A stretch of DNA of 18,274 nt from Gammaproteobacteria bacterium (GCA_009843625.1 VYDD01000333.1:1-18274), one strand, 5' to 3'; counted from the stretch's first letter, positions 6,951 to 15,279 are shown. A program made the numbers and translations. Notes: generated by a model not told the origin, from the sequence alone.

Positions 6951-7592
6951 ATGAACCTCGACGTCGAAGAACATCTGGACGCCGCAGACCGCTCGGTGTC
7001 TGTGCTGGAGCGTGATGGGAAGCCCGCTCGCGCTGTCACCCTTTCCCGCAGTTATGCGACAACTCTGGAGGATCTGTGGGACGCCGTAACCAACGGCGAC
7101 CGGCTCCCCCGGTGGTTCCTGCCGGTCACGGGCGAACTCAGACCGGGTGGGCGCTATCAGCTGGAAGGCAATGCGGGTGGCTCGATCCCGGCCTGCGGGC
7201 GGCCAGGGCATCTCGCGCGCACATGCGAGGTCGGCGGGGACGTCAGCTGGGTGGAAATACGCTTCTCCCAAGGTGGAGCCGGCCGTGCGCGCCTGGAACT
7301 GACGCACACCCAGCGGCTGTCGGAGCACTGGAACCAGTACGGGCCGGGGGCGACCGGCGTCGGCTGGGAGTTGGGCCTCCTGGGTCTCGCGTTCCATCTC
7401 GCGGATCCGGACGCGCCGAAGCCGGATGAGGTGGCCTTGGCGGCATCGCCGGTCGGCAGGGCGTTCATCCGGGGAAGCGGCGAAGGGTGGGGGCAGGCTG
7501 CGGTCGCTTCCGGAGAGAACCCGGACGCCGCGCGTACGGCGGCGAGGCGCACGATCGCCTTCTACACGGGGGAACCGGCGGAGCTCGACTGA
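6951..7592 (+). CDS. SRPBCC/AHSA1-family protein
   Basis: The 213-residue cytoplasmic protein looks like an activator-of-Hsp90-ATPase-homologue (AHSA1, START-like) domain: 'LSRSYATTLEDLWDAVTNGDRLPRWFLPV' covers the first strand and helix near residues 31-59, followed by 'GELRPGGRYQLEGN' at about 61-74. These small helix-grip proteins bind hydrophobic ligands, but the ligand here cannot be told. GGGAGG at 6941-6946 is a strong ribosome binding site for ATG 6951. It lies 12 bases after the PIN toxin, in the same operon, although this family is not a usual toxin-antitoxin part. The C-terminal region (about 155-213) is beyond the typical core domain. It converges on the flavoprotein gene with a 68-base gap. 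Confidence 0.82.
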   Translation: MNLDVEEHLDAADRSVSVLERDGKPARAVTLSRSYATTLEDLWDAVTNGDRLPRWFLPVTGELRPGGRYQLEGNAGGSIPACGRPGHLARTCEVGGDVSWVEIRFSQGGAGRARLELTHTQRLSEHWNQYGPGATGVGWELGLLGLAFHLADPDAPKPDEVALAASPVGRAFIRGSGEGWGQAAVASGENPDAARTAARRTIAFYTGEPAELD

Positions 7593-7660
7593 CGGACTTC
7601 GGGGAAGGGGCGCTGTCGCCCGGCAGGCCGCGCAATCTTCCGTCGCGAGTGCCGGTCCGC

Positions 7661-9241
7661 CTACGGCTCGTTCGTCAGCATCCCCTTGCCCACGAGAACG
7701 GAGAGCGCGCCCAGGAAGTCCGGCAGCGAGACGGTGGCGACGCGGTCCAGGTAGGCCTGGTAGAGGTCGGGCACCTGATCGAAGCTGCCGGCCATTTCGA
7801 CGAGGGGCGGGAGGGCCACGTCGCGCAGGAAGCGCACGCCGTCGGGCAGCGCGGGAGAGGCGAGGTGCTCGTCGAGGACGATCCGGCGGCCGCGTACCGC
7901 GGGGAGCCGGGGATGGCGCAGGCCGGGCGCGGGGCGCAGGCGGATGCTGGGCGCGGCACGCAGTTCGCTGAAGGCGCGCAGGACATCCGGGTCTCTGCGC
8001 AGCGCGGCGATGTCGGGCTCGGTCGGGACCGGGACATGTACCTCCGCGGCGGGGTCGAGGGCGGAGGCTTGCGCTGGGTCTGGACGCGTGGGCGCCTCGA
8101 TGTCTCCAGCGGCGGCCGCGCGCGCGCTCCAGAAGCCGTGACCGTGCGCCGCAGCCGCCTCACGGTAGTACCGGGCCGTGTGGCGGCGGTGGCCGAGCCA
8201 GGTCGCTCGCTCGCGGTTGTCGAAGAACTCGAGCGCCACGTCGCGCATGTCGGGCGTCGCGATGCAGGTGTGCACCACTACCGCCGCGAGCCACGCGGAA
8301 GCGAGCGCCTTCTTGACCCCTGCCGAGGCGAGCGGATCGATGAAGCTGGCGGCATCCCCGACCAGCAGGAACCCGTCCCCCGCGAAACGGGAGGCGGTGT
8401 ACTGGGAGGAGGTGTGCCCGCTGATGTCACTCTCAAGGCGAGCGTCGGCCACGAGGTGGCGGGCCTCCCGCGTCTTCTCGAGTTCCGCCAGGTAGAGGCG
8501 GCCGCGTCCCTGCCCCTTGAGCAGCTCGGTCCTGCGGGGGTCGATCATCATGGTCAGGTAGCGGAGGGTGTCCGATACCGGCATCGACCAGGCCCAGCCG
8601 TCGCGATAGCTCTCGACCAGGGTGCAGGGCTCGACCGGGGGGGCGCCGGCGTCGGCCCGCCAGACCCCGGCCAGGGCGACGGTGGCGTTCGACTGGTCGT
8701 GGACGCGCAGTTCCGGACTGGCGATTACTCCCGCGCGGCCGGAGCAATCGAGGACGAAGGGAGCTTGCAGGATCCCCGTAGCGCCACGTCTGTCCTCATA
8801 CTCGACGCGTTGCGGCTGCTTCGCTTCCCCTTTCCCACCGGCTTCCCCCCGCACCACTCGCCGTACCGTTGCATCGCGCCGCACCTCGGCACCCGCTTCT
8901 TCAGCGAGGTCGAGAAGCAGCGCATCGAAGGCGTCGCGGATCACGTGATGGCCGATGCTCCCGGGCGCGAAGTCGGCGCGCCGGAGCGGGGCATCGCCCC
9001 AGCGGACGAGATTGCCGCGCGCCGGGAAGAACCCCGCGTCGTCGATCTCCCGCGCGATTCCCAGAAGGGCGAAGAGCTGGCGCGCGCTGGGGGGAACGGA
9101 CTCGGCGAGCGCGGGATGCCCGATGGCCGGGCGGGTGAGCAGCACGACCGAGTGCCCCCAACGCGCGAGCAGACGGCTCACGGCGGACCCGGCCGGTCCA
9201 CCGCCGATGACAACGGCCTCCGAGGCTATTTCTCCATCCAG
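7661..9241 (-). CDS. qhpG: FAD-dependent monooxygenase, probably QhpG (5' end disturbed)
   Basis: The frame encodes a tryptophan-halogenase-like flavoprotein. It contains the FAD-binding 'VVIGGGPAGS' near the N-terminus and 'VGDAASFIDPLASAGV', the second FAD motif. In known QHNDH clusters a protein of this type, QhpG, dihydroxylates the gamma-subunit tryptophan after cross-linking to start CTQ formation. The qhp operon is 1.6 kb away on the same strand, which supports the name; another flavin monooxygenase role is possible. The start is a problem: the first GTG (9181) lies after the GGGPAGS motif, and upstream of the motif there is only CTG (9241) or ATA before an in-frame TAG at 9248-9250. 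An ATG at 9237 is one frame off; one more A at 9229-9231 would join it. Coordinates here use CTG (526 residues). It follows the LVIVD-repeat gene after 27 bases. Confidence 0.78.
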   Translation of the reverse strand: MDGEIASEAVVIGGGPAGSAVSRLLARWGHSVVLLTRPAIGHPALAESVPPSARQLFALLGIAREIDDAGFFPARGNLVRWGDAPLRRADFAPGSIGHHVIRDAFDALLLDLAEEAGAEVRRDATVRRVVRGEAGGKGEAKQPQRVEYEDRRGATGILQAPFVLDCSGRAGVIASPELRVHDQSNATVALAGVWRADAGAPPVEPCTLVESYRDGWAWSMPVSDTLRYLTMMIDPRRTELLKGQGRGRLYLAELEKTREARHLVADARLESDISGHTSSQYTASRFAGDGFLLVGDAASFIDPLASAGVKKALASAWLAAVVVHTCIATPDMRDVALEFFDNRERATWLGHRRHTARYYREAAAAHGHGFWSARAAAAGDIEAPTRPDPAQASALDPAAEVHVPVPTEPDIAALRRDPDVLRAFSELRAAPSIRLRPAPGLRHPRLPAVRGRRIVLDEHLASPALPDGVRFLRDVALPPLVEMAGSFDQVPDLYQAYLDRVATVSLPDFLGALSVLVGKGMLTNEP

Positions 9242-9268
9242 TTGCGTCTACGGTACCGCGCAGCCGGA

Positions 9269-11323
9269 CTACGACACGGGCCGCTCGGGCGGCTCAACCT
9301 TCACCGACCAGAGCCCGGAGTTGGTGTCGGAGAAGAAGACGTGTCCCTTGAAGGGCATCGCGCTCCACACCATGGTCGAGTTGGGCACCCAGCCGTTCAC
9401 GTCCGTCGACTTGTGCACGGCGATCTCGCGGCCCTGCGTGTACAGGTTGCCCATCAGCTCGCCGGAAACGTCGACCACGCGCAGCCCGCCCTCGTAGTAC
9501 GCCTGGTAGAGGATGTCGTCCTCCACCCAGATGTTGTGGGTGCCGTACTCGCTGACCTCGTAGCGGGCGACCATCTCCGGGTTGTCGGGATCCGTGAAGT
9601 CGATCACCTGGATGTAGCCCTGGGTCGCGAGCGGTATCCCGTTCATCCCCGTCTCCGGGTCATACGGCAACTGGTATGATCCGCCGCCCCGCGGTCCCGC
9701 GTTGGCGAGCCCCCTCCTCTGCATGTTCTCGTCCCCTACGAAGACGTAGAACCGGTCCGTGGACTGCGACTGGTACGGGAAGATGGCGTGGGTGGTGCCG
9801 GTCGGCACGGGCAGCTCGGAGATGAGCACGGGGTTCTCCGGGGTGCCTCCCCAGCGCCCGTTGCCCACGTCCACGGCCACCATGCCCTTCTCCCACTCGG
9901 CCGAGTAGGCGATGCCGTTGAGCACCCACACGTCGTGGAGGCGGCTGTCGGGGTGGTTGTACTCGCCGACCACGCGCGGATTGTAAATGTCGGCGACGTC
10001 GATGATGACGTACTTGTCGCCGGCGGCCAGGACGTAGGCGTAGTCGTCGTCGGGGAAGGCGTTGTGGACCCCGCCGGTGAGCCCCTCGACCACCTCGGAG
10101 GCGATCACGGGGTGGGCCGGGTCGGCCAGGTCGAGGAAGACCACCCCGTTGCGCCGGTTGGAGGCGCCCTCGCGCGTGAGGGTGGCGTAGCGCGCGTCGG
10201 GGGACACCTTCACGTCGTTGACGGCGCGCGCGTCCACCTGCAGCGAGTCGGTCTTGAAGATGTTGGCCGGGTTGGTGACGTCCCAGGCGTATGCGTACCC
10301 GTCCGACATCTTGGCGCCCGTGAGCGCGTAGTCGCGGCCGTCCAGCCCCTCGAACACCCAGAAGTCCGTGGTGCGGACCGTGGCGGTGCTCCCCGTCCCC
10401 ACCAAAGTGAGTTCGCGCACCGCGTCGCGGCCGACGGCCTGGAGGGTCGCGCGCGCTGACAGCGGGCCCGCGTTGGCCACGATCGTGTACACGCCCGGCA
10501 CGTCCGCGACGAAGCGGCCGCGCGCGATCTGGCCGGGCGCGCTGGGCGCGATCATCTCCGCGTCGGGCACGGCCGTGTGGGTCCAGGTTACCGGCACGTC
10601 CGCGACCACCTCGCCGGCCGCGTCGCGCGCCACCGCGGTGAGGTGCTGGACGTCGCCGGTGCGCACCTCGTCCGCCAGCCCGGCGATGTCCAGCGAGACC
10701 GCGGGGAACGGGGCCACGTCGTAGGCGGCCGTGCCGGCCGTGCCCTCCACGTCGGCCCGGATGGTGACCGCCCCCGTGCCGGTAGCGGTCACGTAGCCGA
10801 AGCGGTCGACGGTAGCGACGGACGGATCGGAACTGGACCACGACACCACCGGGGCCGTCCGCGCGGATCCGTCCGCGTGGCGCGCGGTGGCGGTGTGGCG
10901 GAGGGTGGTCCCCTGGTAGAGGCGGCCCGGCTCGGCGGTAACCTCCACCGTGGCGACCTCCGGAGCCAGCACGGTGAGCGGCACGCGCAGGCTGGGCGGG
11001 GTTCCTTCGTATCCGGCCGGCGTCAGCAGCGTCGCCACGATCTCGTACTCGCCCATCGCCCGCCCGCGGACGGTCCCCCCGCGCACGGTCGCCGCCGCCC
11101 GGGGCGCCACGGTACGCACCTCGGCGTCCGCCACCACGCGGCCCTGGGCGTCGAGTGCGCGCACCTCGAACGGGACCTCCTCACCCGTCATCACGACCAC
11201 CGACGGCGGCGATGCCTCGAGCCGCACGACGCTCGCGGCGCCGGCCTGCGCGCTCGCGCGCTCGGGCGCGAACGCAAACGTAGACAGGAAGGTCAGAATC
11301 GCGAGGACGGTCAGCCGCTGCAT
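9269..11323 (-). CDS. Secreted Ig-like and LVIVD-repeat protein
   Basis: The 684-residue product has a signal peptide (hydrophobic residues about 4-18, Ala-Ser-Ala near 24-26). Residues about 30-320 hold Ig-like/bacterial BIG2-type segments, for example 'WSSSDPSVATVDRFGYVTA' near 160. Residues about 340-670 hold LVIVD-type repeats, which form a propeller: 'VVFLDLADPAHPVIASEVV', 'YVIIDVADIYNPRVVGEY', 'QVIDFTDPDNPEMVARYEV' and 'GLRVVDVSGEL'. It should be extracellular, periplasmic or surface-attached; no catalytic motif is seen and no specific function can be given. GGAG six bases before ATG 11323 supports the start. It lies upstream of the QhpG-like gene with a 27-base gap, so the two are probably co-transcribed. 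Whether it has any link to amine dehydrogenase is unknown. Confidence 0.85.
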   Translation of the reverse strand: MQRLTVLAILTFLSTFAFAPERASAQAGAASVVRLEASPPSVVVMTGEEVPFEVRALDAQGRVVADAEVRTVAPRAAATVRGGTVRGRAMGEYEIVATLLTPAGYEGTPPSLRVPLTVLAPEVATVEVTAEPGRLYQGTTLRHTATARHADGSARTAPVVSWSSSDPSVATVDRFGYVTATGTGAVTIRADVEGTAGTAAYDVAPFPAVSLDIAGLADEVRTGDVQHLTAVARDAAGEVVADVPVTWTHTAVPDAEMIAPSAPGQIARGRFVADVPGVYTIVANAGPLSARATLQAVGRDAVRELTLVGTGSTATVRTTDFWVFEGLDGRDYALTGAKMSDGYAYAWDVTNPANIFKTDSLQVDARAVNDVKVSPDARYATLTREGASNRRNGVVFLDLADPAHPVIASEVVEGLTGGVHNAFPDDDYAYVLAAGDKYVIIDVADIYNPRVVGEYNHPDSRLHDVWVLNGIAYSAEWEKGMVAVDVGNGRWGGTPENPVLISELPVPTGTTHAIFPYQSQSTDRFYVFVGDENMQRRGLANAGPRGGGSYQLPYDPETGMNGIPLATQGYIQVIDFTDPDNPEMVARYEVSEYGTHNIWVEDDILYQAYYEGGLRVVDVSGELMGNLYTQGREIAVHKSTDVNGWVPNSTMVWSAMPFKGHVFFSDTNSGLWSVKVEPPERPVS

Positions 11324-11414
11324 GGCACGCTCCAGCTCGAGGAATCCGCAGGGGACGATAACCCGGAAATCGCCGGGACCGCCAGCACTCCGCAGCCCGG
11401 CAGCCCGTGGACTG

Positions 11415-12788
11415 CTATGCCATCCCCAGCCCGAAGCGCAGCGCCTCGTCCATGGACGGGTGCAGGAACTCGTATCCCGTGCGTTCCGCCTTTGCCGGGA
11501 GGGCTCGCTGCCCGCCCAGGAGCACGGTCCGTCCCATCTCGCCCATCAGCGCATACACGGCCAGCGACGGTACCGCCAGGATCGTCGGGCGCCTGAGCAC
11601 CCGGCCCAGCGCGCTGGTGAACGTGGCGTTGGTCACCGGCAACGGGGCCGTGACGTTGATGGGTCCGCGAACCTGAGGGGTGACGATCGCGTGCAGGATG
11701 AGCCCGAGGGTGTCGTCCAGGCTGATCCACGGAAAGTACTGCCGCCCGCTGCCCAACCGACCTCCCGCCCCGGCCCGGAAGGCGGGCAGCATCAGTTGCA
11801 GCGCGCCGCCGTCCGGCGACAGCGCCACCCCCTGCCGCAGATGCACGACCCGGATCCCCGCCCGGCGCGCGGGTGCGGCGGCCAGCTCCCACGCCTTGCA
11901 CACTTCGGCCAGAAAGCCCCGGCCGGGCCGGCTTTCCTCGGTCAGCTTCTCGTCGCCGCGATTGCCGTAGTATCCGACCGCGGAGGCGCACACCAGTACC
12001 CGCGGAGGCGGCGACAGACGCGCCGCGGTATGCGCGATCCACTCGGTGCCTTTCCTGCGCGACCGCAGGATCTCCTGCTTCTTCTGGACGGTCCAACGCA
12101 CGCCGACAAGGGGCTCGCCCGCCAGGTGCACGATCGCGTCCACGCCCTGGAGCCCTTCGTGATCCACCTGCCCCTCCGCGGGATTCCAGTAGACGGATCC
12201 CTCTCCGGCCTTCTGCCGCGAGCGCACCAGGCGCAGCACGCGGTGCCCGCCGGTGGTGAGAACGTGGCACAGGTTTCGTCCCAGAAAGCCCGAGCTTCCG
12301 CTGATCGCCACCGTGAGCGGCCGCTGCTGCCGGTAGCGCTCATGCAGGGCGAGGTCGTTGGCCAGCCGCTGATGCCGAAACGCGAAGCCCCGTTCGAGCA
12401 TGCACTCGATCCACCGGACGAAGGGCGCCGCGTCCAGGTTGAGGGGCGGGCCCCAGTCGATCTCGTCCTCCATCACGCACCCGCCCGCTCCGTCCGGTGA
12501 GAAGCGATGCGTGTGCACCCAGTGGTCGAAGGGGCCGCGCACCTGCTCGTCGCGGAAGAGGACCCCGTCCTCGCAGGCCGTATGGCGGACCGTCCAGGCG
12601 ACCTGCAGCGGCTCGGGGCCTGCCCGTACCGTGACCGTGCCGCCATCGGCGATGCCGCCCTTGCGCGCCACCACGCGCACGTTTTCCCAGGGAGGAAGCA
12701 GGCGCTCGAGCGCGCCCGGGCGCATGTGCCACGCGAACACTTCCGCCGGTGAATGCGGCAGCCGATGCGTGCGCCGGAAGATGGCCAT
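11415..12788 (-). CDS. SRPBCC-fused TIGR01777 family NAD(P)-dependent epimerase
   Basis: The 457-residue protein has two domains. Residues 1-150 form an SRPBCC (START-like) domain beginning 'FRRTHRLPHSPAEVFAW'. Residues 158-457 form a short-chain dehydrogenase-type domain with 'GSSGFLG' at 164-170, 'HLAGEP' near 221 and 'SAVGYYG' at 269-275, the hallmark of the TIGR01777/YfcH (SDR39U1) family. The reaction of this family is not established. ATG 12788 fits the domain start; the frame continues to 12989, but that part overlaps the end of rpe and is not family-like. It follows rpe by 16 bases, so it is probably the last gene of the sugar-phosphate operon. No strong ribosome binding site is visible. 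Confidence 0.88.
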   Translation of the reverse strand: MAIFRRTHRLPHSPAEVFAWHMRPGALERLLPPWENVRVVARKGGIADGGTVTVRAGPEPLQVAWTVRHTACEDGVLFRDEQVRGPFDHWVHTHRFSPDGAGGCVMEDEIDWGPPLNLDAAPFVRWIECMLERGFAFRHQRLANDLALHERYRQQRPLTVAISGSSGFLGRNLCHVLTTGGHRVLRLVRSRQKAGEGSVYWNPAEGQVDHEGLQGVDAIVHLAGEPLVGVRWTVQKKQEILRSRRKGTEWIAHTAARLSPPPRVLVCASAVGYYGNRGDEKLTEESRPGRGFLAEVCKAWELAAAPARRAGIRVVHLRQGVALSPDGGALQLMLPAFRAGAGGRLGSGRQYFPWISLDDTLGLILHAIVTPQVRGPINVTAPLPVTNATFTSALGRVLRRPTILAVPSLAVYALMGEMGRTVLLGGQRALPAKAERTGYEFLHPSMDEALRFGLGMA

Positions 12789-12804
12789 GACCGTGGCTAC
12801 GGCG

Positions 12805-13479
12805 TCAGCCGCCCGGGGGTTCCACGGCGTTGCGAATCGCGGAGACCCCGGCAGCGACCCCGTGCGGATGCCCGTAGATGGCCGATCCTGCGACCAGCAC
12901 ATCCGCGCCCGCGCCAGCGACCCCGGGGGCCGTCGTGGCGTCGATCCCGCCATCGACCTCGAGCGCCGTATCCTCGCCGCCGCAGGCATTCAGCAGCTCG
13001 CGCGCCCGCGCCAGCGTGGCGAGGGCGGAGGGGATGAAGGCCTGTCCTCCGAATCCGGGGTTCACGGACATCACCAGCAGCAGGTCGATGTCGGGTAGGA
13101 TGGGCGCTGCCGCCTCCACCGGGGTGGCCGGGTTGAGCGCCACCCCAGGGTGTACCCCCGCCGCGCGGATGCGCTGGATCGTCCGATGCAGGTGCGGGCA
13201 GGCCTCCTGGTGCACCGTCAGGTAGTCCGCCCCGGCGTCGGCGAACGCCTGGATATAGCGGTCGGGCGCCTCGATCATGAGGTGTACGTCCACGGGCAGC
13301 CGCGTCGCCCGCCGCACCGCCTCCGTGATCGCCGGACCAATGGTGATGTTGGGGACGAAGTGGCCGTCCATCACGTCGACGTGGATCCAGTCGACGCCGG
13401 CCTCCTCCGCCTCCACCACCTGCTCGGCCAGGCGCCCGAAGTCGGACGCCAGAATGGACGGGGCGATGCGAACCTTCAT
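12805..13479 (-). CDS. rpe: Ribulose-phosphate 3-epimerase
   Basis: The 224-residue cytoplasmic TIM-barrel enzyme interconverts ribulose 5-phosphate and xylulose 5-phosphate in the pentose phosphate pathway. Family motifs are clear: 'IAPSILASDF' at 5-14, 'HVDVMDGHFVPN' at 33-44, 'DVHLMIE' at 64-70, 'MSVNPGFGGQ' at 137-146 and 'EVDGGI' at 174-179. Metal and catalytic residues His33, Asp35, His66 and Asp176 are all present, and the length is normal. AGGAGG at 13485-13490 lies five bases before the ATG, a strong ribosome binding site. It lies 73 bases after rpiA, in the same direction and the same pathway. Confidence 0.97.
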   Translation of the reverse strand: MKVRIAPSILASDFGRLAEQVVEAEEAGVDWIHVDVMDGHFVPNITIGPAITEAVRRATRLPVDVHLMIEAPDRYIQAFADAGADYLTVHQEACPHLHRTIQRIRAAGVHPGVALNPATPVEAAAPILPDIDLLLVMSVNPGFGGQAFIPSALATLARARELLNACGGEDTALEVDGGIDATTAPGVAGAGADVLVAGSAIYGHPHGVAAGVSAIRNAVEPPGG

Positions 13480-13552
13480 GCCGACCTCCTGAGCGTGTCC
13501 CGCCCTGCTCCCCGGGCTTTCCGACCCCGCGCGCCCGCCTGTCGCGTGCTCA

Positions 13553-14257
13553 TCAGCCCGTCCCGCCAGGCTCGATCGAGCGCACGCCGCCGGGCGCCGC
13601 GATCAGGGCCCGGGTGGTCATCCCCAGAAAGAGCCCGTTCTCGACGATACCCGCCCGCGCGCGCAGGGCCCCGTCCAGCGCCACAGGATCATCGATGCCT
13701 TCCGGGAAGCGCGCATCCAGAATGTAGTTGCCGTTGGACGTGACGTACCGGCTCCCGTCGGCGGTGCGGCGCAGCGCGACCTCCGCCCCGAACTCCGCCA
13801 CGAAGCCCTGGTGCCTGGAGGAACCGAAGCGGGTCACCTCCACCGGCAGCAGGCTGCGCGTGCCCAGCCGCTCGACCACCTTGCTTTCGTCCACGATGAC
13901 GATGAAGCGGTCGGACGCCTGCGCCACGATCTTCTCGCGCAGCAGCGCGCCCCCCAGGCCCTTGATCAGGTTGCCCCGCGGATCTACCTCATCGGCGCCG
14001 TCGACCGTCAGATCCAGGCGCGGCTGCGCGCGCAGGCGCGAGACCCGGATCCCGTGCCCCCGGGCGATCTCCGCCGTGCGCCGGGAGGTCGGCACCCCCA
14101 CGACGTCGCTCAGGCTGCCGGCCCGCACGCGTTCCCCCAGAAGGTCGAGGAAGAAACGGATCGTGCTCCCGGTGCCGAGCCCCAGCACCATCCCGTCGCG
14201 GACGCTCTCGAGCGCCCGGGCGGCGGCGGCCCGCTTCAGGGCGTCGATGCCGGTCAT
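13553..14257 (-). CDS. rpiA: Ribose-5-phosphate isomerase A
   Basis: The 234-residue enzyme interconverts ribose 5-phosphate and ribulose 5-phosphate. 'GLGTGST' at 26-32 binds phosphate, 'DGADE' at 86-90 and 'KGLGGALLREK' at 99-109 form the active site, with Glu108 as the expected catalytic base. 'SNGNYILD' near 174-181 is also typical. Length is normal for RpiA. It lies 40 bases after the aldolase gene and upstream of rpe, so these three probably form one transcription unit for sugar-phosphate exchange. Confidence 0.96.
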   Translation of the reverse strand: MTGIDALKRAAAARALESVRDGMVLGLGTGSTIRFFLDLLGERVRAGSLSDVVGVPTSRRTAEIARGHGIRVSRLRAQPRLDLTVDGADEVDPRGNLIKGLGGALLREKIVAQASDRFIVIVDESKVVERLGTRSLLPVEVTRFGSSRHQGFVAEFGAEVALRRTADGSRYVTSNGNYILDARFPEGIDDPVALDGALRARAGIVENGLFLGMTTRALIAAPGGVRSIEPGGTG

Positions 14258-14297
14258 GGCCCGGATTCCCGTGCCGCGCGTTGCCGGTGGGAGATCG

Positions 14298-15197
14298 TCA
14301 GGACGGGAACCGGCTCAGGATCTCCTTCACCTGGCGCACGATGTCGAGCGCCTCCTCGAAGGGGCGCTGCCACATGTTGCGGCCGAAGATGAGCCCGGTA
14401 GCGCCGGACTCCATGGAGATCCTCACCTTGTCCAGCATGTCCTCGTCGGAGAGCTTGCTGCCCCCGCTCACCAGCACCATGGTGCGGCCCGCGGAGCGGA
14501 AGACCCGCCGCGCGCCCTCCGCGTAGGTGTGGACGATCTCGGCATACTTGCCCGGCTGCGCGGGATTGGGGCCGATCGCGGGCGGGATCACCAGCTTGGC
14601 GATGTCGGCGCCGAGTTCGAGGGCCGTGCGCGCCGCGTAGTCGACCGCGTAGAGCGAGGTCGCGCCCCCTTTCGCGTCGATGGCCTCGCCGCGCGGATAC
14701 GACCATACCACCAGCGGCATGCCGAAGCGCTCGGAGTCCTGGCGAACCCGGCGCAGCTGCGCGAAGTCGTCGTCCTGGCGCGGCGTGCCCACGTACAGCG
14801 TGTAGCCGACCGCATCGGCCCCGATGCGCACCGCGTCCTCGACGGTGGACGTGAGCGGCGACAGCGCCTTGTCGGCGGGCGGGATGTTGGTCTTGCCGTT
14901 CAGCTTCAGGATGAGCGGCACCTGGCCCGCGTACTTCGGCATGTACTTGCGCGCGAGCCCGTAGTGGCATGCGATCGCGTTGAAGCCGCCCTCCGCGGCC
15001 AGCCGCCACTGGAATTCGGGATCCTGCGACGGAGGGTTGGGGAAGAAGTCGATCGGTCCGTGCTCGAGTCCCTGGTCGATGGGCAGGGCGAGCATGGTGC
15101 CGTTCCCGAGGCCGTTTCGGTAGAGGATCCTGTGGAGGCGGGCGCGCTTGCCCAGGTCGATGTCGAGATCGTGGAGCGAGGGTCGTGTCGTCGTCAT
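14298..15197 (-). CDS. fbaB: Class I fructose-bisphosphate aldolase, DhnA/FbaB type
   Basis: The 299-residue protein belongs to the archaeal-type class I aldolase family, which forms a Schiff base with its substrate. 'ALPIDQGLEHGP' at 37-48, 'YPRGEAIDAKGG' near 167-178, Lys201 in 'ADIAKLVIPP' (likely Schiff-base lysine), 'VSGGSK' at 243-248 and 'GRNMWQRP' at 272-279 mark it. It cleaves or makes fructose 1,6-bisphosphate in glycolysis and gluconeogenesis. The longer frame to 15569 reads through the divergent aroF gene and is rejected; ATG 15197 fits the family start. The related archaeal ADH synthase is an alternative, but a true DAHP synthase next door makes it less likely. It is probably the first gene of the aldolase-rpiA-rpe run. 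Confidence 0.9.
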   Translation of the reverse strand: MTTTRPSLHDLDIDLGKRARLHRILYRNGLGNGTMLALPIDQGLEHGPIDFFPNPPSQDPEFQWRLAAEGGFNAIACHYGLARKYMPKYAGQVPLILKLNGKTNIPPADKALSPLTSTVEDAVRIGADAVGYTLYVGTPRQDDDFAQLRRVRQDSERFGMPLVVWSYPRGEAIDAKGGATSLYAVDYAARTALELGADIAKLVIPPAIGPNPAQPGKYAEIVHTYAEGARRVFRSAGRTMVLVSGGSKLSDEDMLDKVRISMESGATGLIFGRNMWQRPFEEALDIVRQVKEILSRFPS

Positions 15198-15233
15198 GGA
15201 ATCGTTCTGGAGGGGGCTGTCGTGACCTGCGGG

Positions 15234-15244
15234 TTGACTATATT
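15234..15244. promoter_or_regulatory. Candidate overlapping divergent promoter boxes (aldolase / aroF)
   Basis: An AT-rich island in a GC-rich 175-base divergent gap contains TATATT on the plus strand (15239-15244) and TATAGT on the minus strand (15237-15242), each 5 of 6 to the -10 consensus. No good -35 box was found at 16-18 bases for either, so this is a weak call. Confidence 0.3.
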
Positions 15245-15256
15245 GGGGCGCCGAAC

Positions 15257-15279
15257 GCGCCCGGAATCTATTCGGGCGC
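15257..15279 (+). promoter_or_regulatory. GC-rich hairpin in the aroF leader
   Basis: GCGCCCG (15257-15263) and CGGGCGC (15273-15279) are perfect inverted arms. GGGCGC at 15246-15251 could pair with GCGCCC at 15257-15262 instead, so two exclusive hairpins are possible if transcription begins early enough. It may be an operator or leader structure; no leader peptide was recognised. Confidence 0.35.

Noticed and set aside
7608..7621. GGGCG-CTGT-CGCCC hairpin between the convergent SRPBCC and flavoprotein genes as a terminator
   Set aside because: The stem is only five base pairs and no U-tract follows on either strand.
7487..9679. Long plus-strand open frame of 730 codons
   Set aside because: It runs antisense to the flavoprotein and LVIVD genes and overlaps the SRPBCC gene in another frame; composition is typical of a shadow frame.
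11362..11377. CCGGG/CCCGG hairpin between the LVIVD and epimerase genes as a terminator
   Set aside because: Short stem with no U-tract; such repeats are common by chance at this GC content.
12789..12989. N-terminal extension of the TIGR01777 protein
   Set aside because: It overlaps the 3' end of rpe and has no similarity to the family; ATG 12788 begins exactly at the SRPBCC domain.
14298..15197. Archaeal-type ADH synthase instead of aldolase
   Set aside because: The two families are related, but a complete DAHP synthase adjacent and the pentose-phosphate neighbours favour an aldolase; not fully excluded.
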